From: Oscillatoria salina IIICB1
GTDB lineage: Bacteria; Cyanobacteriota; Cyanobacteriia; Cyanobacteriales; SIO1D9
Direction: 5' to 3'
Assembly (NCBI RefSeq): GCF_020144665.1
Contig: NZ_JAAHBQ010000008.1
Span: 39,249 to 103,248, forward strand
Length of the DNA stretch: 64,000 nt
Shown: positions 1 through 9,889 of the stretch, in pieces
How positions within the stretch are numbered: position 1 is the stretch's first letter
Layout: the number at the start of each line of letters is the position of its first letter
Translations under genes and position numbers: made by a program
Notes under the pieces: generated by a model
What the model saw: only the letters and a program-made list of their open reading frames with translations
The model's database searches: none
What the model was told of the DNA's origin: nothing

Positions 1-1619
1 TTCGCTTCGCCGATCCTGATTCGAGTTGGGCAGGTTTTAAATCCTGCGAACGAGAAGTACAAATGCTGCAAAAGCTCGAACATCCAGGCATTCCTCGCTA
101 TCTGGATTGCTTTGAAACCGAAACAGGTTTTTGTATCGTTCAAGAATACAAACAAGCGCCATCTCTAGCAGAAGTTGACCATTTTACTCCCGAAGAAATC
201 AAGCAAATTGCTGTTGAAATTTTAGAAATTTTAGCTTATCTCCAAGCGCAAGAACCACCCATAATTCATCGCGATCTTAAACCAGAAAATATTTTAGTTA
301 ACTCTACAGAACCACTGGAAGTAACCTTAGTCGATTTTGGTTTTGCTACGGGCGAAGGCGATGTCACCAGCAGTAGCTTAGTCAAAGGAACAGTTGGCTT
401 TATGCCACCCGAACAATTACTGAATCACGAACTTAGTTTAGCTTCAGATTTATACAGTTTAGCGATAACTTTAATTTGCTTATTAACTCAAACAAAAACT
501 AACCAAATCGGCAAATTAATTGACGAAAATTATCGCATCAACTTCAAACATCTTTGCCCAAATCTCAGCCGAAAGTTTCTTGACTGGCTAGAAAAAATGG
601 CAGCACCAAATCCGAAAAATCGCTTTCCGAATGCAGCCGCAGCCCTGGAAGCTTTGCAACCAATAGCAGTATTTACACCTTCTTGGCGAGATAATTTAAA
701 ACAAAAACAACCTACTTTAGTATTCGGCTTAACTAGCATAACTGCTTTTGCTTTAGGATTAGGTATTACTGTCGCCAGTTTAGAGCAAAGTTATACAGAA
801 ATTGCCGCTCAACAAGAAGTTAGTTCCACCTCTCAAGAATTTAGCGAATATACTAACTGTCCTGGTTGTAGTTTAGCAGGATATAATCTCCAAGGTGAAA
901 ACCTACGCGACGCTCAATTAGAAGGTGTAGATTTAGAAGGTGCTAATCTGAAAGGCGCCAATTTGAGTGGGGCAAATTTACGGGGTGCAAATCTCCGTGG
1001 AGCGCAACTCCAAGGTGCCGATCTAACTTATGCTCAGTTACATGGTGTAGACTTAACTTATGCTCAGTTACAAGGAGCAAAATTGCAAAATTCTGACTTA
1101 GAAGGTGCTGATTTAAGTCACGCTCAATTACGGGGTGCTAATTTAGAAAAAGTTAGTTTACGCGATACGAAAATTAACTATGCGACTCAGTTAACAGATA
1201 AGTGGCGTTTGGTTTGGCGGATTGTGAATAATGGTGCTGAAGGTGTCGATCTAAAAAATGTTGACTTATCAGGTGCAAATCTAAATTTTGCTAATTTACG
1301 TTGGGCAAATTTAGAAGGTGTAAATTTAGAAGGTGCTTTTTTGCAAGGTGCTTTTTTAGAAGGCGCACAACTTCGCAATGCTAGTCTGTTTGCTGCTAAT
1401 TTAGAAGGAACAAATCTCCAAGATGCTAATTTGGAAAATGTGAATTTGCGAGAAGCTTTTTTGCAGAATGCCGATCTAGAAAATGCTTATTTGTATCGGG
1501 CATTTATGCAAAATGCAATGTTATATGATGCTAATTTGCGAAGTGCTAATTTGCAGGATGCTGACATTAGTGATGCTAATTTCCAAGGTGCGAATTTGCA
1601 AGATACGATTATGCCATAG
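1..1619 (+). CDS. Ser/Thr protein kinase with C-terminal pentapeptide repeats (5' end outside window)
   Basis: The reading frame is open from base 3 with no stop before the first ATG at 63, and the residues before that ATG fit a kinase N-lobe (…EREVQMLQKLEHPGIPRY), so the gene starts outside the window and lacks its ATP-binding loop and lysine here. Visible kinase motifs are HRDLKPEN (catalytic loop), DFG, and a GTVGFMPPE activation segment. A single membrane segment (FGLTSITAFALGLGITVA) follows, then a CPGC motif and about 220 residues of A(D/N)LxG pentapeptide repeats forming a right-handed beta-helix. The architecture resembles cyanobacterial SpkB-type kinases: cytoplasmic kinase domain, membrane anchor, repeat domain on the other side. 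Substrate unknown. It ends at a hairpin shared with the convergent GH57 gene. Confidence 0.93.
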   Translation, partial: RFADPDSSWAGFKSCEREVQMLQKLEHPGIPRYLDCFETETGFCIVQEYKQAPSLAEVDHFTPEEIKQIAVEILEILAYLQAQEPPIIHRDLKPENILVNSTEPLEVTLVDFGFATGEGDVTSSSLVKGTVGFMPPEQLLNHELSLASDLYSLAITLICLLTQTKTNQIGKLIDENYRINFKHLCPNLSRKFLDWLEKMAAPNPKNRFPNAAAALEALQPIAVFTPSWRDNLKQKQPTLVFGLTSITAFALGLGITVASLEQSYTEIAAQQEVSSTSQEFSEYTNCPGCSLAGYNLQGENLRDAQLEGVDLEGANLKGANLSGANLRGANLRGAQLQGADLTYAQLHGVDLTYAQLQGAKLQNSDLEGADLSHAQLRGANLEKVSLRDTKINYATQLTDKWRLVWRIVNNGAEGVDLKNVDLSGANLNFANLRWANLEGVNLEGAFLQGAFLEGAQLRNASLFAANLEGTNLQDANLENVNLREAFLQNADLENAYLYRAFMQNAMLYDANLRSANLQDADISDANFQGANLQDTIMP

Positions 1620-1665
1620 ATTGCTTGACTCGTAAACGGGCGGCTACACTAATATAGACCATAGA

Positions 1666-1687
1666 TTAGCCCGCCTTTGCGGGCTAA
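1666..1687. terminator. Hairpin between convergent genes
   Basis: Perfect 9-bp stem TTAGCCCGC / GCGGGCTAA with a four-base loop lies between the kinase stop and the GH57 stop. There is no strong T-run on either side, so it may act as a bidirectional terminator or simply as an RNA 3'-end stabiliser. Confidence 0.55.
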
Positions 1688-1719
1688 ATTGTCTAGAGAT
1701 TTTCCGCTCGAATAAAGAA

Positions 1720-3966
1720 TTATGGTGCTTGTAAAGCGACCAATTTTTCTTCTGTCAAGCGCGATCGGAAAATACCATCATCAGCCAGAAGTAAAATCAT
1801 CTGTAAACGAGAGTCAGGTTGGAGATGCAAATCCGCCCAAGGTACGGCTATTTCCAAACAGCGATCGACAGCAAAACTTGCTTGTGTCGAACAAGGATAC
1901 CACTGAAAATGTTCTCCCGCTTCTTCTAGCCAAATTTTGCCTGTGAGGAAATTAATTCCTAAATGATGGTGGAACAAATAATTAAGCGGTTCGCGATCGG
2001 GTAATTCTGCTAAAGGTGCAGGACTATTGAAACAAATAGCATCAGGATAATACCACAGTAAATGTAACTCGCTCGGCAAATTTTGACCGAATTGTACGCC
2101 CGATTTGAAATCCAAACGCAGATAAAAATTCAGGTGATCTAAACCATAGAAAAGTCGTTGAATTTCGCTGCTGCGGTGCATAGTACCTCGCGCCCCACCA
2201 ATTTCGAGCATTCCCGCTTTATCCCAATCTTGCTCATCGCCTTTACCATCAATAATTGGATGAATGAAACTGCGAGGAATTTCTCTATTTTTATGTTCGT
2301 GGGGTTCTACTGGTTGATGTAACTGAGGTGGAATTGGTTCATTTAAAGCCTGATAAATCGCAGATAAATGTTCGCGAAATAGCCGATCGAACATCGCATC
2401 ATGGTTAGAAGAATGTCCTTCACCAAACCACCAAAACCAATCCGAACCTTCAGCCGCATCTAAAGCTGACCAAACTTCAGGATTATTTTCTTCAGTTGCT
2501 TCTGGATGTTTAGCTAATATTTGTCTGGCTTGGTAAAGTAAATCCCAAGCGCGATTTTTAACTGGATCGCCAATCCAAGTGGTAAAACTACCATCGACCC
2601 AAGAACCACTGTGTAACTTAGCTGTAGGAATTGTTTCAGTTGGGGGGAACTTTTCGAGAAATTCAGAGACAGTAACCAATTTGAAACAAGAGCGATCGCT
2701 CAATTGTTGATAAAGTGCTTCCAAGAAGGGTTGACCATCTTGTTGATAAAATTCCCAACAATTTTCCCCATCGAGAGCGATCGTCACTAACCAAGGTTGT
2801 TCTAAACTGGTAGTCGAACCTTTTTGTCGTTCCTGAAGAGTAGAGGCGATCGCGTCTAAATGTCCGACCAAATCTCTTGCCGCTTCTAACGGTTTCATTG
2901 CACCATAGGTAAAACCAATCAAATCTGATAAGCGATGATCCCGAAACACAATCGACAAATCTCCGTGAGGAGTTGACAAACGATAAGGACGATAAAGAAA
3001 TTCCGGTTCCCGGACATTTCCTCGTTCATCGCGGTGGAAAAAGTGATGTAAACTCCAACCTAATACCGCCTCATCCGAACAAATCCACTGAAAACCCTGT
3101 TTGGCAATATAAGGCAAAATCGCCGGACTAACCGACTGTTCGCTGGGCCACAACCCACGGGGAATACAACCAAAGCGATCTTGATAATTTTCCCAAGCTT
3201 TGCGTAAATGGCGAGAAAGATCTTCTGCCCACTGAAAGCGTTGCTGTGGTAAATTCATTTGCGGTACAGCTACCCGTCCCGCATTCGTATCCGCCAATAA
3301 AGGTAAAATTGGGTGCGTGTAAGGAGTCGTCGTTACCTCCAACTGACCCGCATCTTGCATTTTGCGATGTTGAGGAATAATTCGACTGATAATTTGTCTT
3401 TGCTTCGAGTAGATACGCTGTCTATCCGCTAGAGTAAAATCTTTTCCTTGTTTTAACCAAGTAGCAATTTCTGGATCGTCCCAAAACAGAGGATCGATCC
3501 AAGCTAAATTATGCCATGCCAGCAAATCGCTGTAATCCTGGTTTGTCCAATTCGCCAAACACCAAGGTTCGCCTTTTTCCTGATGCTGTTGGTATAACTG
3601 CCTGTAGCGTGGATGGGGATCGATTAAAGTATGATGGTTAGCATCAAAAAAGTGTCTAACAATAAACTCTCGTTGTTGTTTGTCAAGTTGTTCGGTCGGA
3701 GTGAGAGTAACTGCTAGATAAGGGTCCATCGCTTCACCCGCAGCATAATCTTCTAACTGCAAAATTAGCGAAGGAACCAAATTTACCGTTTGATGCAGCT
3801 TAGGATACTTTTCCAGTAATAAGACCAAATCCAAGTAATCCTTTGTACCGTGTAGCCGCACCCAAGGCAAGCGATACTGTCCCATCGGAGATGAGATTGC
3901 TTCGCGAGACTTATAAAGTGGTTGATGCTGATGCCAGATAAAAGCAACGTAGAGAGGATAAGGCAT
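1720..3966 (-). CDS. Glycoside hydrolase family 57 protein
   Basis: A 748-residue protein beginning with the GH57 signature HQHQP at residues 13-17. The family's nucleophile motif is seen as GLWPSEQ, and the general acid region as IALDGENCWEFY, so both catalytic carboxylates appear intact. GH57 enzymes are retaining alpha-glucan hydrolases, transferases or branching enzymes; the C-terminal ~200 residues look like the beta-rich extension found in the large cyanobacterial/archaeal amylopullulanase-like branch. A role in glycogen breakdown or remodelling is inferred. No signal peptide, so cytoplasmic. Exact specificity cannot be read from the sequence. Confidence 0.9.
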   Translation of the reverse strand: MPYPLYVAFIWHQHQPLYKSREAISSPMGQYRLPWVRLHGTKDYLDLVLLLEKYPKLHQTVNLVPSLILQLEDYAAGEAMDPYLAVTLTPTEQLDKQQREFIVRHFFDANHHTLIDPHPRYRQLYQQHQEKGEPWCLANWTNQDYSDLLAWHNLAWIDPLFWDDPEIATWLKQGKDFTLADRQRIYSKQRQIISRIIPQHRKMQDAGQLEVTTTPYTHPILPLLADTNAGRVAVPQMNLPQQRFQWAEDLSRHLRKAWENYQDRFGCIPRGLWPSEQSVSPAILPYIAKQGFQWICSDEAVLGWSLHHFFHRDERGNVREPEFLYRPYRLSTPHGDLSIVFRDHRLSDLIGFTYGAMKPLEAARDLVGHLDAIASTLQERQKGSTTSLEQPWLVTIALDGENCWEFYQQDGQPFLEALYQQLSDRSCFKLVTVSEFLEKFPPTETIPTAKLHSGSWVDGSFTTWIGDPVKNRAWDLLYQARQILAKHPEATEENNPEVWSALDAAEGSDWFWWFGEGHSSNHDAMFDRLFREHLSAIYQALNEPIPPQLHQPVEPHEHKNREIPRSFIHPIIDGKGDEQDWDKAGMLEIGGARGTMHRSSEIQRLFYGLDHLNFYLRLDFKSGVQFGQNLPSELHLLWYYPDAICFNSPAPLAELPDREPLNYLFHHHLGINFLTGKIWLEEAGEHFQWYPCSTQASFAVDRCLEIAVPWADLHLQPDSRLQMILLLADDGIFRSRLTEEKLVALQAP

Positions 3967-3991
3967 AGTAATTTTTCCGAACCATAAATAA

Positions 3992-4059
3992 TAAGTTAAG
4001 GGCAGACCCCAAGCAAAGTCAAAAGTAAGTGACTTCTCTGGAAGACTGCCCTTAACTTA
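3992..4059 (-). terminator. Long-stem hairpin downstream of nfu
   Basis: A 14-bp perfect inverted repeat (TAAGTTAAGGGCAG and its complement) with a ~40-base loop lies just after the stop of the Nfu gene and before the GH57 start, positioned to end the Nfu transcript. Confidence 0.5.
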
Positions 4060-4091
4060 AAAGCGACCAAAAAACTTTTGTGTGTTTGAGT

Positions 4092-4331
4092 TTACACTAC
4101 TTGCTCAACTTCAGCAATTTCCGGGATAAACTCCCGTAAACGTCGTTCGATACCCATTCTCAGGGTCATTGCTGAACTGGGGCAAGAACCGCAAGCACCT
4201 TGTAAACGCAATTTTACTACTGGTCCTTCGATTTCGACTAACTCGACGTTACCGCCGTCAGCCATTAAGTAAGGACGCATATCGTCCAAAACTTGCTCAA
4301 CGTTATCTGACGTAAGTGCTAATGTTGTCAT
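4092..4331 (-). CDS. Nfu-type iron-sulphur cluster scaffold (NifU C-terminal domain)
   Basis: A 79-residue single-domain NifU-like protein, the size of cyanobacterial/plastid CnfU. The cluster-binding CGSCPSS (CxxC) motif is present, in the context [19 protein letters not shown]. The family assembles 4Fe-4S or 2Fe-2S clusters on a dimer and hands them to acceptors, notably photosystem I and ferredoxin in oxygenic phototrophs. Cytoplasmic. It stands alone, flanked by a DUF3386 gene upstream (63 bases away, same strand) and a hairpin downstream. Confidence 0.93.
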   Translation of the reverse strand: MTTLALTSDNVEQVLDDMRPYLMADGGNVELVEIEGPVVKLRLQGACGSCPSSAMTLRMGIERRLREFIPEIAEVEQVV

Positions 4332-4393
4332 AGTTTACCTAGCTTTTATGTATTTTGTTGCTGTTAACTAAATCCTAACTCCAAGTCAAGAAA

Positions 4394-5050
4394 CTAAGCT
4401 ACTGGGGCAGGTTCTAAAAGTTGAAGATTAGAGAAATTAAACTCAGTGGTAGTTGTTTGTCCATCTTTGCTAATCGCGTGAATGATTTGACGACTGGGTA
4501 AGTAATACTCGCCTACCTTGTCATAAGTTTCTTCAAAGTCACGTTTTCCTTTTAATTCGTTAGTTTTGGCATCGCGGAAAACGGCGTTATAAGCGGTGGA
4601 GACGTAACCATTACCAGTATCGAGGCTTTCTTTGGTATTAATGGTAAACGCCATTGGTCCCATAACGCGACTTACTTGAGTAATTTCTTGACCGCGTACT
4701 TTGTAGTTTGAACCCATCGCGTCACCAGAAACCAGGATTTCTACTGCACCTGTGGAGTCTTTTTCCCCTAGTTTAAACTGATTTTTGCCGTGGGCGGCGG
4801 CAAAGGTACTGCGTTTGCGGTGGGTGATGATATCCCGCATTTGGTTATAAACGCTTTCGCGTACTTTTTCGTCTTCAATACCAGAGATTTCGACACTTAG
4901 GTCTGGGTTAACTTTAACTTTACCCTGGTAAGTTTCGTCACCTTGTTTTATTTCCAGGTTGGCAGTGTAACCCGGAAAATTTTCGTCCCAAGTGTAGCGA
5001 CTTTCGTAGGCTGACTGAAAAATTTCGCGCGCGTTGTTGGTTTCACTCAT
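4394..5050 (-). CDS. DUF3386 family protein
   Basis: A 218-residue soluble protein recognised from its overall pattern (N-terminal AREIFQSAYESRYTWDENFPGY, C-terminal YLPSRQIIHAISKDG…TEFNFSNLQLL) as the cyanobacterial DUF3386 family. No signal peptide, membrane segment or catalytic motif is visible. The beta-rich pattern with alternating charged strands suggests a lipocalin-like or lipoprotein-carrier-like barrel, which is inference. Function is not known. Same strand as the Nfu gene and 63 bases upstream of it, so co-transcription is possible. Confidence 0.8.
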   Translation of the reverse strand: MSETNNAREIFQSAYESRYTWDENFPGYTANLEIKQGDETYQGKVKVNPDLSVEISGIEDEKVRESVYNQMRDIITHRKRSTFAAAHGKNQFKLGEKDSTGAVEILVSGDAMGSNYKVRGQEITQVSRVMGPMAFTINTKESLDTGNGYVSTAYNAVFRDAKTNELKGKRDFEETYDKVGEYYLPSRQIIHAISKDGQTTTTEFNFSNLQLLEPAPVA

Positions 5051-5302
5051 AAAAGCTGTTGTCGAACGATATAACTTCTTCTAGTCTAATAGTTTAAGTG
5101 GAATTACGGTGAGAGTAGATCTGGTGTACGGCTAATTGCTCTTTTGCCAGAATCAGTTGAGTGGGTATTTCTGACTAGCGATAATCTTAAATGACCGAAC
5201 TGCGATCGCGATCTTCAATTGCGCGACGTTAACCGGTATTAGCAGTTGGATAGGGAGAATTACGCTCGCGACAAATTATCAGTAAAACTATTAACTAAAT
5301 TA

Positions 5303-5851
5303 TCAATCAGATGCACCACCATGAATTAGTAAACATTTTTTTTGTTTTTGATTGAAGAGCAAAAAAGTAAATCCCCAAATAATAAAATCCCAAAGTTCGT
5401 CATCTACACCAAAAGCTGGATTATATTGAAAAATTCTCGAGTTTTCATGATCAATGTACGCCTCTACATTACGCCAAAAACATCTAATAAGATCGTTTTT
5501 TTTGTGCTTGCCAACATTTTTAAATCCATCTGAGGGATTTATCCGAGCAATGAAAGTATTAATTCTTGTTGTTAATAAATAGCGATTACCCTCAACCATT
5601 GTTGATAAATGAGGTTTAGTTTTCGGATCAGCTAGTTGTATTAGCTTTTGAAGTTCGGCTTCGGGAGTTTTTTCCCGATAATTTTTATCAATTGCTAGTC
5701 GATTTAATACCTGAGAATCTAAATCGCCATCATCGAGTTCAATACCTCTAGCACTAAACCAAATTACATAGTCGCAACCTTTTAAACAATAACTCATGGC
5801 TTCCATGTATCCGTTCAATTTAGCAATTTCAGGAGTATTCTCTAATTTCAT
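5303..5851 (-). CDS. Hypothetical protein
   Basis: A 182-residue protein I do not recognise. It is rich in aromatic residues (a cluster ELWDFIIWGFTFLLFN near the C-terminus that could be a membrane-associated or buried helix) and has paired cysteine CLKGC near residue 22. Codon use and base composition are A+T-richer than the neighbouring genes. It lies alone between the DUF3386 gene and bciB, with about 250 bases of non-coding DNA on the DUF3386 side. Start ATG chosen because it is the first in frame. Confidence 0.6.
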   Translation of the reverse strand: MKLENTPEIAKLNGYMEAMSYCLKGCDYVIWFSARGIELDDGDLDSQVLNRLAIDKNYREKTPEAELQKLIQLADPKTKPHLSTMVEGNRYLLTTRINTFIARINPSDGFKNVGKHKKNDLIRCFWRNVEAYIDHENSRIFQYNPAFGVDDELWDFIIWGFTFLLFNQKQKKCLLIHGGASD

Positions 5852-6112
5852 AATTCCTAAATAAAACTTTTAATTGCTTTTTTCCCTACTGGAAAATCCT
5901 TTTCCTAAATACTCAAATTTTCTGCTAATCTAACTGTTTGTACTTGGTCTAACTCTAGTATTGTAGATTAAGCTGAAAAAATATTGAGTGGTGTTGAAAG
6001 CGACATCCTACCCCAAAATTCATTACAATCATTTACAATTACCTACCACATAGCCAAATCCTGCTTTACCCTGTTTTGTGGTTATCTTTACTCTCTTAAC
6101 AAACATTTATAC

Positions 6113-7306
6113 ATGATTGCTCTACGTCCTCATCAAAAAGCTAAAGCCCTCAAACCCGGTAGCCGTCGCCCTGCGAAGGAACTTTGTAGTGAGTGCGGAC
6201 TTTGCGATACATATTATGTGCATTATGTCAAGGAAGCTTGCGCTTTTCTTAATCAACAAATTGCCGAATTGGAAGCCGAGGCACATGGGCGCAGTCGCAA
6301 CTTAGATGACGCTGACGACTGGTATTTTGGTGTGCGTCAGGAAATGATGGCGGCGAGGAAAAAACAGCCTCTAGAGGGCGCACAATGGACGGGTATTGTG
6401 AGTAGTATTGCCTGCGAAATGCTTAACCAAGGCAAAGTTGAAGGTGTAGTTTGCGTTCAGAATACCAAAGAAGACCGCTTTCAACCAATGCCAGTTATTG
6501 CAAGAACGCCAGAAGAAGTGTTAGCAGCGAAAGTAAATAAACCTACCTTATCGCCGAATCTTTCCGTTTTAGAACAAGTGGAAAAATCGGGGATGAAAAG
6601 GTTATTAGTTATTGGCGTTGGCTGTCAAATTCAAGCATTGCGGGCTGTTGAGAAAGAATTAGGTTTAGAAAAGCTTTATGTTTTGGGGACACCTTGTGTG
6701 GATAATGTTACTCGCGCTGGGTTACAAAAATTCTTAGAAACGACAAGTAAGTCTCCGGATACTGTAGTGCATTACGAATTTATGCAAGATTTTCGGGTGC
6801 ATTTTAAACACGAAGATGGTTCGATTGAAAAAGTACCTTTCTTTGGTTTGAAAACTAATCAATTAAAAGATGTTTTTGCGCCTTCTTGTATGAGTTGTTT
6901 TGACTATGTGAACTCGTTGGCAGATTTGGTTGTGGGTTATATGGGCGCACCTTTTGGTTGGCAATGGATTTTGGTGCGAAATGATACTGGTAAAGAAATG
7001 CTGGAATTAGTTAAAAATCAACTTGATGTGCAGCCTGTGATGTCTTCGGGTTCTCGTCAACAAGCGGTGCAACAAAGTATTCCGGCTTATGACAAAGGTG
7101 TTACTTTGCCGATGTGGGCGGCTAAATTAATGGGAGTTGTGATTGAAAAAATTGGTCCGAAGGGTTTAGAATATGCCCGTTTTTCGATTGATTCTCACTT
7201 TACCAGGAATTATTTATATCTCAAGCGCAATCATCCGGAAAAGTTAGAGGCGCACGTCCCTGATTATGCTAAACGTATTGTGGGACAGTATCAATTACCT
7301 GAGTGA
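6113..7306 (+). CDS. bciB: Ferredoxin-dependent 8-vinyl reductase (F420 hydrogenase beta-subunit family)
   Basis: A 397-residue protein beginning MIALRPHQKAKALKPGSRRP, followed by LCSECGLCDTYY, a cluster-binding cysteine motif, and later SCMSCFDY plus VIGVGCQIQALR; this is the FrhB/FdhB family pattern. In cyanobacteria the orthologue (Synechocystis slr1923) reduces the 8-vinyl group of divinyl (proto)chlorophyllide using ferredoxin, with FAD and 4Fe-4S clusters. An in-frame TTG start at 5984 would add 43 residues of non-conserved sequence; the ATG at 6113 fits the family N-terminus and is preferred. The related plant enzyme is 7-hydroxymethyl-chlorophyll a reductase, so substrate assignment is by homology only. 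Confidence 0.85.
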   Translation: MIALRPHQKAKALKPGSRRPAKELCSECGLCDTYYVHYVKEACAFLNQQIAELEAEAHGRSRNLDDADDWYFGVRQEMMAARKKQPLEGAQWTGIVSSIACEMLNQGKVEGVVCVQNTKEDRFQPMPVIARTPEEVLAAKVNKPTLSPNLSVLEQVEKSGMKRLLVIGVGCQIQALRAVEKELGLEKLYVLGTPCVDNVTRAGLQKFLETTSKSPDTVVHYEFMQDFRVHFKHEDGSIEKVPFFGLKTNQLKDVFAPSCMSCFDYVNSLADLVVGYMGAPFGWQWILVRNDTGKEMLELVKNQLDVQPVMSSGSRQQAVQQSIPAYDKGVTLPMWAAKLMGVVIEKIGPKGLEYARFSIDSHFTRNYLYLKRNHPEKLEAHVPDYAKRIVGQYQLPE

Positions 7307-7333
7307 TTAGGGATTGGGGAATGGGGATTGGGT

Positions 7334-7400
7334 TCAGTTATCAGTAAACAGTAAACAGTTACCAGTTACCAGTTACCAGTTACCAGTGAACAGTTATTAG
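7334..7400. repeat. Short tandem repeat (heptamer CAGTTAC)
   Basis: About four perfect copies of CAGTTAC in tandem, flanked by degenerate copies (CAGTAAA, CAGTGAA, CAGTTAT), between bciB and the RimB-like gene. This is the STRR-type repeat common in cyanobacterial intergenic DNA. There are no spacers, so it is not a CRISPR array. Confidence 0.85.
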
Positions 7401-7463
7401 TTTATCCTCAATTACTAACTAGCAATCACTAACTACCGACCAAACACCACAAACCAGATACTA

Positions 7464-7940
7464 ATGAAGCAGGAACGATTACTGATTATAGGGTGGCGAG
7501 AGAGAATTGCTTTACCAGAATTAGGAATTTCTCAAGTTAAGGCGAAAATAGATACAGGGGCGCGATCGTCTGCTTTACACGCTTTTGATGTGGAAATTTT
7601 TCCGCGAGATGGTCAAGAGATGGTGCGTTTTCAGGTGCATCCTTACCAACGGGATAGCAAAACTACAGTAGTCGCTGAAGCGAAACTTTTAGATCGGCGA
7701 GAGGTACGGAATTCCGGGGGGGTAGCCCAACTACGACCAGCGATCGCGACTGTTGTAGAATTGGGTGGCATTCAGTGGCAAATTGAACTTACCTTAACTA
7801 ATCGCGATGTCATGGGTTTTCGGATGCTACTGGGTCGTCAGGCGTTGCGGAGGAGATTTTTGGTAGATCCAGGAAATTCGTTCGTCCAAAGTCGCCGTTA
7901 CCATCAAAAAGGTCACGAAAATCAACAACAACAGTTATGA
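7464..7940 (+). CDS. RimB-like retropepsin (DUF785, annotated as ATP-dependent zinc protease)
   Basis: A 158-residue protein with [15 protein letters not shown] near residue 26, the DTG motif of retropepsin-like aspartic peptidases, and LLGRQAL near the C-terminus. Members of this family (Pfam Zn_protease, PF05618) are frequently encoded beside rimK; in Pseudomonas the RimB member acts with RimK in ribosomal S6 modification. Its stop overlaps the rimK start by four bases (ATGA), indicating translational coupling. Role inferred: trimming or recycling glutamate chains added by RimK. The original 'zinc protease' name is not supported by any zinc motif I can see. Confidence 0.85.
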   Translation: MKQERLLIIGWRERIALPELGISQVKAKIDTGARSSALHAFDVEIFPRDGQEMVRFQVHPYQRDSKTTVVAEAKLLDRREVRNSGGVAQLRPAIATVVELGGIQWQIELTLTNRDVMGFRMLLGRQALRRRFLVDPGNSFVQSRRYHQKGHENQQQQL

Positions 7941-8842
7941 AAATTGCTATCCTCTCGCAAGATCCGACTCTTTATTCCACTAAGCGTCTGAAGGAGGCTG
8001 GGGAAGAAAGGGGACATGAAATGCGGGTGATTAATTATCTGCGTTGCTATATGAATATTACTTCGAGTAAACCAGCGATCGTGTATAAGGGGAAACCTTT
8101 AGAAAATTTTGATGCGATTATTCCTCGAATTGGTGCGTCTAGAACGTTTTACGGTACGGCGGTGGTACGCCAGTTTGAGGTGATGGGGGTGTTTACGCCG
8201 AATGAGTCGCAAGCTATTTCTCGTTCTCGCGATAAACTGCGCTGTTTGCAAATTCTCGCCCGTCAAGGTATCGGTTTACCTGTGACTGGTTTTGCTCATG
8301 CAACGGAAGATATTGATGGTTTAATCGAAACTGTGGGTGGTGCGCCTTTGGTGATTAAGCTGTTGGAAGGAACGCAGGGTATTGGTGTGGTTTTGGCGGA
8401 AACTACCCAAGCGGCGAAGTCTGTGATTGAGGCTTTTCGCGGTTTGGATGCGAATATTTTGGTGCAGGAGTTTATTAAGGAGGCTGCGGGTGCAGATATT
8501 CGCTGTTTTGTGATTGGCGATAAGGTGATTGCTTCGATGAAACGACAGGGTGCCGAAGGTGAATTTCGCTCGAATTTGCATCGGGGTGGAAAGGCGGAGA
8601 AAATTAAGTTAACTCCGGAGGAACGTAGTACCGCCGTGCGTTCGGCGAAGGCGATGGGTTTACGGGTGGCTGGAGTGGATTTGCTGCGTTCTAATCACGG
8701 TCCGGTGGTTATGGAGGTCAATTCTTCTCCGGGATTAGAAGGAATTGAGAGGGCGACGGAAATCGATGTGGCTGGGAAAATTATTGGCTATTTGGAGAAA
8801 AATGCGGTTCCGGGAAAAAGCCGCGATCGCATTCAATATTAA
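7937..8842 (+). CDS. rimK: RimK-type ATP-grasp glutamate ligase
   Basis: A 301-residue ATP-grasp enzyme. Seen: [19 protein letters not shown], the RimK substrate-binding region; [18 protein letters not shown], the ATP-binding lysine and glycine loop; [17 protein letters not shown]; and [15 protein letters not shown] with the metal-binding E and N. RimK adds glutamates to the C-terminus of ribosomal protein S6 and can make poly-alpha-glutamate. Length is normal for the family. Translationally coupled to the RimB-like gene upstream and followed after 59 bases by an AstE-like peptidase, so the context points to making and removing glutamyl tails. Confidence 0.95.
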   Translation: MKIAILSQDPTLYSTKRLKEAGEERGHEMRVINYLRCYMNITSSKPAIVYKGKPLENFDAIIPRIGASRTFYGTAVVRQFEVMGVFTPNESQAISRSRDKLRCLQILARQGIGLPVTGFAHATEDIDGLIETVGGAPLVIKLLEGTQGIGVVLAETTQAAKSVIEAFRGLDANILVQEFIKEAAGADIRCFVIGDKVIASMKRQGAEGEFRSNLHRGGKAEKIKLTPEERSTAVRSAKAMGLRVAGVDLLRSNHGPVVMEVNSSPGLEGIERATEIDVAGKIIGYLEKNAVPGKSRDRIQY

Positions 8843-8901
8843 TTCTCCGAAGAAGGACATCGCTATTCTAGATCGGGAGGTTGTATCCAAGCTAACATCG
8901 C

Positions 8902-9876
8902 GTGACAGATAATACTTTTGAACTGAAACAAGAGGCAAAGGCAACCGATGCTTTTGCCTATTTTCCCGCCACTCGCCGTCGTTTGGAAATTCCGGTGGCA
9001 CGTCTTCCTACTCAGACGATGATTTCGCTTCCGGTGACGGTGGTTCACGGGATTGAACCGGGACCGAAACTTTGGTTAAGTGCTGCGATTCATGGTGACG
9101 AACTTAATGGCGTAGAGATTATACATCAAGTATTGTCAAAAGTCAACCCCCAAGAGTTACGGGGGACGTTAATTGCTGTACCTGTGGTTAATGTTTTTGG
9201 CTTTATCGAACAATCTCGCTATCTTCCCGATAGAAGAGACTTAAATCGTTCTTTTCCTGGTTCCGCAACGGGTTCATTAGCTTCCCGTTTAGCCTGTTTA
9301 TTTATGAAGGAAATTGTCAGCCGTTGTACCCACGGAATTGACTTGCATACTGCTTCCCATCATCGCATAAATTTGCCGCAAATTCGAGCTAATTTAGATG
9401 ACTCGGAAACTTATCGCTGTGCGAAAGCTTTTGGCGCACCAATTATTATTCATGCTACCACTCGTGACGGTTCTTTGCGCCAAGCAGCTACCAGAAGAGG
9501 CATTCCCATTTTACTTTATGAAGCTGGGGAAGCACTTAGGTTTGACCCCGAAGCAATTCGCGTTGGGGTGGAAGGCATTTTGCGGGTGATGAATGTGCTA
9601 GAAATGTATTCTGTACCTCATTTACTACCACCAAAAAATCCCCAAGAAGTCTCGGAAAGTAAATGGATCAGAGCATCTCGTAGTGGCATTTTACACCTGA
9701 AAATAAGTTTGGGAGATTTTGTTGACAAAAAACAAATTTTATGTTCAATTAATGATGCTTTTGGGGAGACAAGCGTCAAAATTCGCGCTGGGGTGCGGGG
9801 AATAGTCATCGGTCATACGCAAAATCCCTTGGTAAATCAAGGAGATGGTATCGTGCATTTAGCAATTGTTCAATGA
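8902..9876 (+). CDS. Succinylglutamate desuccinylase/aspartoacylase family metallopeptidase
   Basis: A 324-residue M14-like zinc carboxypeptidase. Zinc and catalytic motifs visible: SAAIHGDELNG (HxxE), DRRDLNRSFPG (substrate arginine/asparagine), and GIDLHTASHH (second histidine ligand), then ILLYEAGE (catalytic glutamate). A C-terminal biotinyl-like beta segment (GILHLKISLGDFVDKKQ) is typical of the AstE/AspA group. Start is GTG at 8902; an in-frame stop at 8893 rules out a start further upstream. It sits between rimK and a GltS-like carrier on one strand. A role in hydrolysing glutamyl amides is inferred from that context, not shown. Confidence 0.88.
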   Translation: MTDNTFELKQEAKATDAFAYFPATRRRLEIPVARLPTQTMISLPVTVVHGIEPGPKLWLSAAIHGDELNGVEIIHQVLSKVNPQELRGTLIAVPVVNVFGFIEQSRYLPDRRDLNRSFPGSATGSLASRLACLFMKEIVSRCTHGIDLHTASHHRINLPQIRANLDDSETYRCAKAFGAPIIIHATTRDGSLRQAATRRGIPILLYEAGEALRFDPEAIRVGVEGILRVMNVLEMYSVPHLLPPKNPQEVSESKWIRASRSGILHLKISLGDFVDKKQILCSINDAFGETSVKIRAGVRGIVIGHTQNPLVNQGDGIVHLAIVQ

Positions 9877-9889
9877 GGAGAGAGTCTCT

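Noticed and set aside
2690..2705. GCGATCGC as a regulatory operator
   Set aside because: It is the HIP1 octamer found throughout genes and gaps alike in cyanobacteria, not a local operator.
5984..6112. N-terminal extension of bciB from a TTG start
   Set aside because: 43 residues without family similarity; conserved N-terminus starts at ATG 6113.
7334..7400. Possible CRISPR array
   Set aside because: Units of seven bases with no spacers; STRR.
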